Source of the DNA: Uloborus plumipes
Lineage: Eukaryota > Arthropoda > Arachnida > Araneae > Uloboridae
Assembly: GCA_038373865.1 (NCBI GenBank)
Contig: JAXGGA010005811.1
Span: forward strand, 1-64,000
Reading direction: 5' to 3'
Length of the DNA: 64,000 nucleotides
The notes under the pieces were generated by a model, which worked only from the letters and a program-made list of their open reading frames with translations, was not told the DNA's origin and did not search any database. Positions 48,541-59,635 of the stretch are shown here, one piece after another; the stretch's first letter is position 1; each line of letters opens with the position of its first letter. A program made the translations under genes and the position numbers.

Positions 48541-49010
48541 ATTTTGTCATTGCACCTACTGTATCTCGAGAAATATTGCTGAGATTTGAATGAAATTTGG
48601 AATAACACTAACCCAATAAGGAAGCAAGCATAGATTAAATTTTGGCTCCAATCGCCCCAGGGGGAGGGTGGGGTGATTTTTGCGCTTAGTCAACAATGCG
48701 AAAAATCAATTCATTAAAAAATCGCTTTCACGCTATTTAATTATCAAAACAGCTGAAAACTTTCAATGATTTGAAATTTTTAACTGTTGCCAATTTCTTT
48801 TTACTAACAAATAAAATGTTTGCAATTAATCTAAACAAGGCTTTTGCAATGATTTCCAATTTCGCTCATTGATTCTGCAGTTGCAGGGTTATTACGATAA
48901 TTGGGAAATTGGAGCTGTTTCCAATTATTCGGGCGAGTACGTATTTTATTTTGTAACTGGAATTCATAAGATAGATATAGAAGAAAGTTTCGTGACGGCC
49001 ACGACAGCTA

Positions 49011-50093
49011 GTTTTTTTTTCTTTTTGTTGCAGAGTATATAATATAACTGATGCATTTCAGTCATTATCTTAAATCAAATTTTAACTCCTAATAATTTGA
49101 AGATGAGACACATAATGTTCTTTTTCTTGTTCTAATACAAAATATTTTTGAACCCTTTAGTTAGCATAGGCAAATGTTTGATAATCGATCGCACAATTAA
49201 ATGGAGAATCAATTCGTTAAAAACAAAACAAAATCATCTTTATTAAATTAGCCACTTTTTTGAATCAAAACTGTTTAGAACAAACGTGATTCATTTCACG
49301 AGGCCATTTTCATAAAAATGACCCGCCTTTGAAAAAAGAAAAAAAAAACTAAAAAGTAATTAATAAATGAATGTAACGGAGATGCGAAAATGAAGTAGAA
49401 AAATCAGAATTTTCTTTCAATTTCAACCTTATCGATGTTCCTGATTTTGATGCTTCCAATTTTTCTTCAATTCGATATACGAGTTTAAGACAGTAAAGTT
49501 GATTACTAGGCGTAGAGGTGATGTCGTCACCCTCCAATGAACCTTGAAATTTCAGAAAAGAGATGGAAGGAAAACAATTTTTTCAAATAATGTAATAACG
49601 TTTCGGAAGTTAAACGGTAACAAACATAAAAATTTTCAATCATTTGAAGTGTTATTCTAGGTAACGTTCGAAAGTTTGGAAAAATAACTCCAGATTTCAT
49701 TTTCCATTTTGTTCTTAGTTCAGATTTGTATCTGTCATTTTGTTTCAGCGTTTTGTCAGTTATTGTTTAAGAAATAATAACAATTTAAAACGATGGCTCT
49801 CAGTCATAAATTCCCGTTTGGAAATCTACTCATAAATTGAAATGCCCATGTCCATCAAGATGCGGGGGGCTAGTGGTGCAGACAGTGGCGAATCCAGACA
49901 ATCATTTTTGGAGGGGGAATGGCTAATGAGAATAGGGGGGGGGGTACTAACCAGAAATGTTCAAAAAGGTGAAAAACTAAAGTATGTCGGTGATTTATTT
50001 GTTTATTTATTTTGATTAAATGTTTGATTAAAAGAATATCGTTGAAAGTTATAAGTGCTTTGAATACAATGAATGAAAAGGTAAACAAAAAAT
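49011..50093. other. Unassigned spacer
   Basis: AT-rich sequence without a supported gene. A G-rich stretch near 49889-49950 (GTGGCGAATCCAGACAATC) resembles the start of a G/C-run MITE. Confidence 0.4.
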
Positions 50094-50096
50094 CTG

Positions 50097-50882
50097 GTAT
50101 GGAGCCCACACTACTTCCTTTCACGTGTAAATTCTTAGTAGTTGCCTTAAGTGTTAAAAAAGTGCTTGGAGTGAGCAAGGTAACAATTCAAATATTTACT
50201 CCCCAATCCGCCACGAAACAACGCAAAAAATATTTTACAATGGTTACTTTTCTCAATATTGCTGATTTTAATATCATTCAGTGAATGTTTCGCAAAATAT
50301 CGCCAATAACGCCAAGTTAAACCCAAATTCAAAAAATAATTTTTTTCGCCAAATTTGTCGCCAACTTGGCGATATGTCGCCAAGTTGGCGTCAAACACTT
50401 GGCGACCAAACGCTTGGCCATATTGCCAAGCAATCGCATATCTCCAAGTGGTCGCGACAATTCATATCACTTGAGTCTGCATTGAAATTAACTCTGATTT
50501 ACCCCAAAAAAGGGGTAAAACACTCCCTTGGGAATATTCGAATGCAACCACAAGGGGAGGTGCACAACTAGACCATCCTCAGAGCCTACATATCAAGCTA
50601 GAAGCTTCTACGGCAAATAGTTTTTGAGTTATGCGAGACACATACGCACATACATCCGCACATACGTACATACAGACGTCACGAGAAAACTCGTCGTAAT
50701 TAACTCGGGGGTGGTTGAAAAGGATTTTTCGGCTGCTTATATGTTGGTAGGTACATATGCACGTGCTGACAGGTCGAAAAAACTACTGAACATTCATTCG
50801 GGGGTGAGCAAAATCAAAATTTAGACTCAAATTTGAGTGATTTTTTTTTTCGCGATCACAATACTTCCTTTACTAGGAAGTA
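50097..50882 (+). mobile_element. Family A2 repeat, uninterrupted copy
   Basis: It begins TGGTATGGAGCCCACACTAC and ends GATCACAATACTTCCTTTACTAGGAAGT. It carries the heptamer array at 50296-50460, then a gACGTCACGAGAAAACTCGTCG hairpin-prone stretch near 50676. This copy serves as the reference for locating the insertion in 27121-28736. Short frames inside are not genes. Confidence 0.8.
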
Positions 50883-51911
50883 AAAAAGATGATGATGAAA
50901 AAGAATTTTGCCAAAGTTTCTAGATCCATTATCAAATTCAAATCCTACAACTTTTGATTCGTTTGAGAACTCAGAAGCTATTTTCAATAGTCATTCAGGT
51001 CCTCAATTGAGAAAGATTTAATTTTCCTTAATTTGAGACTCAAATAAAATTTTTAAGATAGTTGTGGGGGGGGGGTCGAGTAGTTATATGGCATGAGATG
51101 GAAAAATAGATTTGATTAACCTCAACTGAATAAAGAAGTTTGCAAATGTACGAGTATTTTAAAGCAATATTGTTTGCTAACTAGGCATATTACTTGTAAC
51201 CCCCCCCCCCCCAATAATAATTCCCTTTACCATAAAAATATATCTGGCGGAATATCTTCTCTGAAATATTCTAAATTCTTTGGAAAGAATTTGCTCTTAC
51301 TAGTCTTATCGCTGATCTCTCAGTCGTGCATGAGAATACAGTACAGCAGAGATTATCAATGATATCAATCTGTGTTTTTCTCTGCCTGGGTGTAAAAAGT
51401 AATTGAAAACCTCTTTCATAAAAAATCTCTCTACGCCACTGAAATCTGCCTCTCTAAGATGTAGCACTGATCGTCTATCCCAGGTTGCCGATGGTGCTTC
51501 TTGTTAATTCTGAAACACGTGTATGGAATGCTCATTATTGCGGATTTGCACCTTAGTGCATTGAAGTTTAGCTCTCGTGTAATGTACACACACAGAAAAC
51601 ATCTATTCTGCCGCCAGCTTGGTTACTACCTATTCCAGAATGATGAATCCTAATAAGAACAAAAATGCAGTCTCTGGATAGTATAACCAAGCTGGCAGTG
51701 TATTACACGTAGTTCTGCCTCAGCCCTAACTAAGGGGCATGAACACACTTTTCATGTAAGGTGTTAATTGTTTTACAATCGGGATAGATGTACTCAAGTA
51801 TTACGTTTCGAAAATTTTAATTACGGCATTCGTTTTTTAATCACGTTTCGTGTAACTTAACACAAATAGATCACATACTACATTTCACTTTAGACTTTAG
51901 GGTTCCCCGTA
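50883..51911. other. Unassigned spacer
   Basis: AT-rich. It contains a G-run, a C-run and two related phrases, CCGCCAGCTTGGTTA (about 51610) and TAACCAAGCTGGC (about 51682), that could pair. No gene is supported. Confidence 0.35.
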
Positions 51912-51919
51912 CCTACATG

Positions 51920-52417
51920 CAGGGCTGCCCACAGGGGGGGGGGGGTTATGGCGCAAGTTGCGCCATCAAATTTTTTGGGGGGGATTTTTTAAAACTAATT
52001 TATTTATTATTTATTTAAATTGTTTATTAATTTATTTTTTTATTTAAATTATTTACTGATTTTTTTTAAATAAAAAATCATTCATTAATTTATTTTTTAA
52101 TTTAAATTGTTTTTTTTATTTCTTTATTATTATTATTTATTCATTTATTCTGTGTGTGTAATTGGAATGTCTATATGGAAGAGAAAAAGCGATTCAATTC
52201 TGCGCATAATTAGTACTTTTAAAGCATACATAAAAAAAATTATAGTTATAATTTTTAAAAAAATATTTTTTTTAAATAAATAAATAATATTAAAAAATAT
52301 AAAAATAAAAAAGAGGGGTAAAAATAAAAAACAAAAAGCACAAGATGGTTTTGAACATTTTTTTTGGGGGGGGGGGGAATTTGCGCCATTGAGCTTGGGG
52401 GGGGATGGGCACCCCTG
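51920..52417 (+). mobile_element. hAT-like MITE (family B), complete
   Basis: The ends CAGGGCTGCCCACAGGGG and GGGGATGGGCACCCCTG are flanked by an exact 8 bp duplication CCTACATG (51912-51919, 52418-52425). It is 498 bp, with internal ATGGCGCAAGTTGCGCCAT palindrome and A/T tracts. Non-coding. Confidence 0.9.
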
Positions 52418-52439
52418 CCTACATGTACCACTACATTTG

Positions 52440-52694
52440 ATTTATTTGGCTGCATGGGGTCCTGATGTCTTTTCTGTTTTTTGCTCGAAACAGTCTGGTT
52501 GTCTGATTGCTCGGCTCCAGTCCAGGAGCCGAGCGATCTTTGATCCATCGTTCCATGGGTACTGAGTTGAAATGGGATCTTGGAGAACCCCTGTCCCTAT
52601 CAGCGCACATAAAGGATTTCGATCGACGAGCATCGAACCCGCGACTCTCCAGTTACGAGTCCAACGCCTTACCAATCAGAGCACTGAGAAACAT
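52440..52694 (-). repeat. tRNA(Thr)-like SINE, minus strand
   Basis: On the minus strand CTCTGATTGGTAAGGCG (box A region) is followed by GGACTCGTAACTGG, with a CGT anticodon-like loop. The box B GGGTTCGATGCTC comes next. Downstream of the head, GCTCGGCTCCTGGACTGGAG and similar unique-body sequence run to about 52440. No complete acceptor stem, so SINE rather than tRNA gene. Confidence 0.65.
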
Positions 52695-52885
52695 TGCTCT
52701 ACCATGTTGTGGTTTTCAAAAAGTTATCGACTGATATTTTTATCTAACAAATCGTTTTTGAGTGCCTTCCGTACTTAGATCTCAATTTTACAGAAGAAAG
52801 AGTAACCACCAGATAATTTTTACTACGGTGGAGGTTTATAGCGTCTCCCCCCCCCCCCCCGCATAGCAGTATTTTACTATGCAGC

Positions 52886-53041
52886 CAGGACCTTCATTTG
52901 AGCCATCAGGGGGGGGAAGCTAAAAAAAGGACAATGTAATTGTGTATTTTTGCTTGTTGTGTGATGCTTTTTTCCTATGAAATATATTGAGCACATACCC
53001 TTTGCCCCATCCCCCAGGAAAATTTTGAAATGACGGACCTT
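52886..53041. mobile_element. Family F short MITE (diverged)
   Basis: CAGGACCTTCATTTGAGCC at the left and GAAATGACGGACCT at the right give the family F ends. The interior has the G-run and the CCATCCCCCAGGAAAA tract. Confidence 0.5.
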
Positions 53042-53850
53042 TATGCAACATAGATTGATCTCAGATTTCCTTGGATTAAACGGAAGAGAAAAGTTGACAA
53101 ATTGGATATTTTCGTGAAAAAAAAAATCAGGAGGGAAAAAAGAAGAGTGGACTTTCTCGCTTTCTAAAGTTATTTGAAGCTTCCTTAAGTGTTTCGTCTT
53201 GCAATATACTTAATGCTTTCCTTTTATTCTCTAGTAACAAAAGTGAAAAGTTAAAAAAGTAGTTACCGAACAACGCTACTGGGTTCATAGTTCGTTCGAT
53301 CAAATGGAACAGAGACGTATAGAATCTCTGGACATCTTCGAAAACTTTTTTTTTTTCTGAAGAAAAAAAGAGAGAGTAACTTTCTCGTTAAGTTACTTAA
53401 ACCTATCGTGGGTTTCATGTTTCGTTTTGGAAATATACTTCATGTTTTCCTTTTGTTCGTTCTCGAAGTCACAAGTTCAGAAAAATTAAAAAAGTATTTG
53501 GATATTACATCTTTTTTTTTTTTTTTTTTTTGAAAGAAGGTTCCGTTTGCGCGTAATTTTTACGCATACCCCCATTTTTTCCACAAATAAAATTTGTACT
53601 AATTCCACACATCAGAATTTTTCACTATTCATTCCTTTTCTATTGATTTTAGCAATTTGGAAAAAAAATATACATATATGCATTCTTTTCAATAAATTTT
53701 GTGTGGTAAAACGAAACGAAAACTTCCCCCGTCTCTTCAACAACTGGCACTTACAAGAATCTCAAAAAGGCAGCCATCGTGCAAAAAATCTGCACCAAAT
53801 CATGGCGAACTTTAAGAACTTTCTTTGAAAACTTGTAGCGACCTGAACTA
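53042..53850. other. Spacer upstream of the coactosin-like gene
   Basis: Purine- and T-rich sequence holds two related segments near 53085-53270 and 53370-53500 (shared TTTCGT, AATATACTT and TTTCCTTTT phrases). No exon is recognised. Confidence 0.4.
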
Positions 53851-54102
53851 CCATCGATCGCCGCTTGAAAAGCATTTCCGTGCATTTCACTCGAGCCCTT
53901 TCACGCCTCGCACCATTATTTTCCCTGCATGGCAACCGTCGAGACGCGCGAACGATTGGCTGCACGTGACTCGTGACGTAGGCGGTTGGAGGGGCGAGTC
54001 TTTGCGCGAGAGCGTTTCGGCCGTCAGTGTGTGTTATTTCTTCCGAATAAAAATCTGCGGGCAGACGGAGTTTCGAGTTGGGGATTATTAAAATTCGAAA
54101 TT
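53850..54102 (+). promoter_or_regulatory. CpG-rich promoter and 5' UTR of the coactosin-like gene
   Basis: The sequence is markedly richer in GC and CpG than its surroundings. An inverted CCAAT box (GATTGGCTG) is followed by an E-box CACGTG and a CRE-like TGACGTAG at about 53954-53981. A TCAGT initiator-like motif lies at 54025, about 80 bp before the ATG. No clear TATA box. Motif calls are by eye. Confidence 0.55.
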
Positions 54103-54179
54103 ATGGCAACTTCTGTCGATAAAGAAGCGCTAAGGGATGCTTACCAGGACGTGAGGGCTGATACTTCTGAGACAAATTG
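54103..54179 (+). CDS. COTL1: Coactosin-like protein, first coding exon
   Basis: The exon encodes MATSVDKEALRDAYQDVR, then eight more residues ending in a Trp codon split by the donor (TG|GTAAGA, exon end 54179). Start context, length and the MAT-DKEA-R-AY--VR pattern match the N-terminus of the coactosin family of ADF-homology actin-filament-binding proteins (about 140 residues, cytoplasmic). The remaining exons should begin with G completing the Trp. I found none before 64000, so they lie to the right. The upstream CpG-rich promoter supports a real transcription start. Confidence 0.85.
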
Positions 54180-57100
54180 GTAAGATGCTTTTTGTTTGTT
54201 TATTTTTGAAACTTAGATTTACAAAGTTGCATAAAATGTTTTCAAACATATAAACAATTTTGCAAGATAAAGTGCATATATGGTAAAAAAAATTTAAAAA
54301 ACAAACCATAAATTTTCTATCTTTAAGAGTAGATAAAAGATTTTTTATGTACAAACTGTTGCAGACTTCAAAAAAAAAAAAAAAAAAGTTCATAAAATCG
54401 AAGAACATTTATTCCAGAGACATATTTACAGGTTTAGGGCCCTTTTAAGACGAACAGATCAACGCAAAATATTTTTCATGTGGCTTTTGATATTCTTTGG
54501 GGCCCTATATTATTGGAGGCCCTCGTAATTGCGACATTGCGAAATGGTAAATTCGCTACTGATTTTTTCAAGAACCAATTTTTCAGTTCTGGAATGCTTT
54601 TGGTAAATCATGTATCAGTATAACAAATACAGAAACTTCAAAATGCTTTGATGCTGGTGATGAATGATTTTCATCTGTGTTTAAGTATCAAAAAAAAAAA
54701 AAAAATGCACCCCTTTCGATCGAGATTATCAATAAGAAAAGTACTTAAGCAATCGGAAATATATATATTGTATATTGCACGTAACGGATCCTTGCATATG
54801 TCAAAACTGGAATAGGGCTAAACTGCTTTGGTCTAAAATTTGTATCATGCGGTTCGAAATCTGTTCCATTTGCCCATAATCAATTTTCAAAATGTATTGT
54901 ATTAATTGGATCATTAACAATGAATTCTATTGGTCATTTGCCCTCCAAAATTACGTCACTTAAAGAGTGGAATGTTCAATTTACTACAGGCAACAGTTTA
55001 GTTTTTTTCCAAACAAGTAACTGATGTTTTGCCTCAACGAAACATCGAATACTTCCGAGTTTGGGTGTCGAATTCAAGCGGAATAAACGAAACGTGTCTT
55101 TACTCACGTCATCTCGCATATCATTCTAGTAAACGCATTTTAACGCTAGTAATTATCTACAACATTGATTACTCGTGCTTAATTTTTTATAGCTTTGAAG
55201 AAACTAATGCAAAACTTAAAATTTACTTTGAGCTTTTCCTTCGGGTGAGGTTAAGTCATTGCGAATGAATACACGTGTCAATAAGAATCTCTTGTATCGA
55301 TCAATAATGGTAAATTCTATAAAATTATGTACGATTGTCCTGTCCAAAATCAACACTTCTCTGAAAGCATTGAATCAACGTGTCACGCATGGTTTCTCTT
55401 TTTAACCTCGCAACGGTCGCTTTACGGAGTATTTTGCTAGTTAGTTTTAGTAACACTGTCGGATCTGGGGAGTGAAAGCCGCCCAAGATGCCCCCTTGCC
55501 CTGGGCGACAACTTCTGGGGGAGGCAAATGCTCTGAATTTTTCATCGAAACTCGGTTATAAAAACTTGAAGGAAGATTGATAAGAGTTCTTCTTGCCTCC
55601 GATGCTATGACTTGTTCCCCAAATTTCAATGTTTTTAATCCAGAACTTTTTTTTTTCGTTGAGTAGTTATACGCATATTGAATGCATTCATTAGTATTAA
55701 GTTATTATTATTATAATACGAAATGCAAAATCGGGACTTATTCACACTGAGACGATTTCGAGTTTCGGACTTTTCACCAAATTTTTTAGCATCTTGCTGA
55801 AAGCTAATTTGTTCTCATCCCGCAAATACGTCCACGTATTTTTTTATTATTAGTGGTATTGTTATTAAGTTTTTTTTTCGTTTTCTTTCTTTTTTGAGAG
55901 GAGGGTGGGGGGTAGTGCAAGTTTTCTAATAAAGCAGAATTTTAATTGATATTTTTGATATAAAATCAGAGCCAAAAAATTTAACTTATAAATCAAAAGA
56001 ACATTTATGCATCGTTTGAAAGGGTTACACTGAACATCCATCTCAAATAGGATTTTTGGGCAATAACATTTTTCTTAATTTTGTAAACAGATATCCTTTC
56101 CGGCCTCGAAACAACGATCTGCTATTCGAGTCTTTTAATATAGTCCACCTCGAAATTGTTGGCATTCTTCTTCAAGCGAATCTACATAATCGATTGACAA
56201 CAAGAGAAACTACGTTTGCTAAACACATCAAATTTCCAGCCCGGTTAACACCCGTACAAGGAAAGTCGCAGTATTATATTGTATGATGTAGATTGTCTGT
56301 ATGAAATTCTGTGTGAATTCTCGTTACAACGGACTTCAAGTGACTGTTCGTTGTAACGAGTATTTCGTTCGGGTGGAATTCAAGCAGTGTGATGTGAATT
56401 AAATCGGGACTCTGAACATTTATTTCGTTGAAACGGATATTTCGCTGCATTGGTATTCGTCGTAACGGGATTCCACTGCACTCTCACATTTCAATTCAAA
56501 TTTGATAATTGCATGTTAAAGATTCTCGACTCTCTAATCCTGGAAAAAGAGGCTGGGGAGAAGTGGGGGTATACATTTGAGTGAATCACCGAAACTGACT
56601 CACATAATTGAAAGCTTTCCGGATGCTCTGCGCCTACTGGAATCCGGAGCGGGATTTAGAGTCGGCACGATAAGTCAATAGGAACGGCCACCCCTGTTTG
56701 CTGCATTAGCATTTATGAATTCGAAGTTGAGTCTGCTCTATTGAGGAAGATCACGCTCGGAATGAAAATCGGACGCTTGGATGGGTTTAGCAACTCGACC
56801 ACGTATCATGTTGTCGACGCAGTCAACTTCTCGGCTGATTCATTTGTTTTGATTCATTAACTAGCTGCAACACAGTCTACCTCGAAAATAACAGTTTTGT
56901 CAAATGACAAATTTTCAACAATCAAGCTCAAATAAAAGAAAAAAATGGTGTAAAATTTCCCGTCAATTTGTAGAGAAGAGAAATTTTATGATTTCAGTTT
57001 TAAACTTTTTTCAATCAAAAATGTTGTTACTGTTACTGTCTGATTTTCTTAGGTGAGTCAGGTCTTCTCTGATCTTACCAAAATAAGGGTGATGGGTAAG

Positions 57101-58691
57101 ATAACAATAACTGGATGAATTACAAGAAGCATTTTGAGCCGTGTCAAACAACGTAGAACGATGCAAATTTGAAATACGTAGTTTAGTTGAACATGTCTAA
57201 AAGATAGCAGATGCAAGTTTTAAATTGAAAACTTCGGAAAGCTCCCACCTACAACCCATGATGAAAAATCCCCATGTGAGTTCATGATCTTCAAAGAACC
57301 TCTGTAAGTAGTTTAGCAAATATCCGACATAAACTAGATTTTCATTAAAAAAAAAAAAAAAAACTCTTAAGCAAGCTTCTCCAAACTGATTCGCGGACAC
57401 CCTTGGGGGTTCGCCATAATATTCGGGAGAAAAATGTTTTAAATGCGTTTAATAGCATTAAATAAATCTTTTATACATCAAAGTATGGAATTGTCTTTGA
57501 ACACTACTGCCCGACATCTCGAGATTAACCCTTGAACTGTCATGCCCGAGATAGTCTCGGGCACAGCTGGTTTTCGAAAATGTCACGCCCGAGTATTACT
57601 CGTTTTTTTTTTTTTTTTAGTGCATCGTATTGTTATATCCGAATATATATCAGGAGACGTTTATTTCGGCTTCATCTCTTTGTCAAACCCGACTGTTTCT
57701 CGGGTTTGTGCTTGGAAAAGTGTTAAAAATCAAAATAACTTGACAGTTAAAGGGTTAAATTTCCTTGGGGGATTTTGCAGCCACCACAGTATCAAGTCTC
57801 AGTGTACCGCACAAGAACGTTTGGAACAATTTAATTTATAGTGTTCCAGTTTCCTGAATGGACACTAAAATTTTTTTTCTAATCACGTTCTCCGTCAAAA
57901 AAGAAAGTGCACAAAAATGTAAATTATCACTGGCTGTCAGTCACAACAAATAGTTGTGACTGACTTTTACACTTGTAGTTGCCTTTTTTAAAAAGTATAT
58001 ACGCAGTGCAAAAAGTAACCTATATAAGATACAATGACTCTACAAAAACAACAAACAAAAGTTCAATAAGCTTTCAATTTTAAAGATTATTTTTTTAAAG
58101 ATACAAGTATACAACAAACGAAAATATTTTACAAATGTACATGATTTGTCTGATGACCGCTAATCTACAGAGCTTCAAAAAATGCGTATTCGTTTTTCGC
58201 TATGTTCCCTCATTAGTAATGCTGAGAACAATGCACTATGATCAACGCAGGTATTCATTTAATATTCCAGGAAACGCATTTTAGTCGATTACAGTTCTTT
58301 CGAAACACCTCGCATCAAATTAAAATGAAAGCTGTTTCGCTAGATGTTATTTTAATTCGTCGAAATTGGTTTACAGCGCGACAGTGCTATTTCGTTTGTA
58401 CAGCCCCATGTGACTGAATCTTAAGTTTTAAAAAGAGGTTACTCCGAGGTTCATGTAGTTAAAAGGAAAGAAACGTTTATGGGCGTAAATGACAGCTATA
58501 AGTTTGGAATATTAAACGTTGTGTTGCTTCCTCATATGTCATTCTTGATTGGTTTGGCTCTTAGTTTTTATTTTACTCATTATTTTTATACAGAGCCGAG
58601 TATAGTGGATATCATGTACTTGGTCTTCTGCAGCGTGGAAAGATACTCATAGAACTAGTTTTTGGAAAAAAAAAAAAAAAGATTGATAGTT
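54180..58691 (+). other. Probable first intron of the coactosin-like gene, left part
   Basis: No exon is recognised. Sequence near 56300-56480 (GTTACAACGG, GTTGTAACGAG, GTCGTAACGGGATTCCACTG) resembles a pogo/Tigger-like MITE. Other parts are AT-rich without recognised features, apart from the element at 57525-57758. Confidence 0.45.
57525..57758. mobile_element. piggyBac-like MITE, TTAACCCTTGAACTGTCA ends
   Basis: TTAACCCTTGAACTGTCA and TGACAGTTAAAGGGTTAA are inverted repeats with one mismatch and include TTAA at both outer edges, the piggyBac target. Inside are GCCCGAGA/TCTCGGGC palindromes and a T-run. About 234 bp, non-coding. Confidence 0.75.
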
Positions 58692-58699
58692 ATTGAAAT

Positions 58700-59627
58700 C
58701 AGCGGTTTGTAAAAACTACATTTATTTTGTAGCTAACTACCACTACTTTGTTATAAATGTAGTTAACTACAACTACTTTTTTTATAATGTAGCGACTACA
58801 AACTACTTTTGAATTGTAGTCGCTACGCTACTTCGCTACTTTTTTAAAAAATAAATAAATAAAAAGCGTACACCGTTTGAGGATTGACCGAAAAAATTCG
58901 AAAAGTGGTTTACATTAATAAATTAACTCATTTGAATACGGAATAGAATACGGAATTTCCTAGGTATTGTCTTTGAATTTATTTGTTACGTTTTTTTTTT
59001 TTTTTTTGCTAAAATTTGTCCTTTTTAGATTTTTTTGACAATTTTTACGAACATTCGTCACAAGAAAAGATTCAAAAGTTGAAAGATTGAAAGAATTCAA
59101 AAGTTGAAAGATTGAAAGAATTCAAAAGTTGAAAGATTGAAAGAATTCAAAAGTTGAAAGATTGAAAGAATTCCACCTTCTATTTTTTCTTTTAATTTCT
59201 TGCCAGGGAATATTTAGGAACATGAAAATTATTTGAAGGAATATAAAAATTATGACGCCAAATAAACCAATGACTTTAAACAGATGGAATGTATTTTGTC
59301 AAAATGATGTATCTAAGGATCAGCTCATTTTTATGATTCTTATTTCTCATTGCGTCCGCTGCTGTACTCGTGCAAGATTTGCACTAGTCAGAGTCAAGAA
59401 AACCTTGTTTTTTTCCTTCGTTCTCCTTAAATTTTTTTTTCCATTTATTTATTCATTTTTTTAATTTAAAAATAGTTTCCAGAAATCGCTACAAACTATT
59501 TTTTGTATCGCGCTACTCACTATTCTACATTTTATAAAAAGTAGTGCGCTACACTCACTACAAACTATTAAAAAATATAGCTACTACAATAGTTTCGTTA
59601 CTTGTAGCGTGCTACTTCCGACCACTG
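58700..59627 (-). mobile_element. hAT-like MITE (family D), copy 1
   Basis: The ends CAGCGGTT and CCGACCACTG are flanked by an exact 8 bp duplication ATTGAAAT (58692-58699, 59628-59635). Inside are many GTAGC/GCTAC and TAGTTAACTAC repeats near both ends. The element is inverted relative to 62565-63407. A 25 bp tandem repeat is expanded within it. Confidence 0.9.
59066..59170. repeat. 25 bp tandem repeat, about four units, inside hAT-like MITE copy 1
   Basis: The unit GAATTCAAAAGTTGAAAG plus ATTGAAA recurs four times without obvious divergence. The sister element has only one unit. Confidence 0.95.
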
Positions 59628-59635
59628 ATTGAAAT

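Larger units (their letters stand above)
47635..49010. mobile_element. Repeat C: hairpin-ended repeat with (GT)n and 145 bp tandem array, split by the retrotransposon
   Basis: Joining the sequence across the retrotransposon restores a hairpin, ACTTTCTTCTATAT-CTATT-ATATAGAAGAAAGT (left part about 41408-41421). A (GT)n tract, a tandem array and unique-looking sequence follow, to about 49010 where TATAGAAGAAAGTTTCGTG recurs. No coding content. The hairpin end resembles the CAATACTTCC...GGAAGTA end of family A2. Confidence 0.6.

Noticed and set aside
52608..52694. Possible functional tRNA-Thr gene
   Set aside because: Box A, box B and a CGT loop are visible but the acceptor stem does not pair and a SINE-like body follows.
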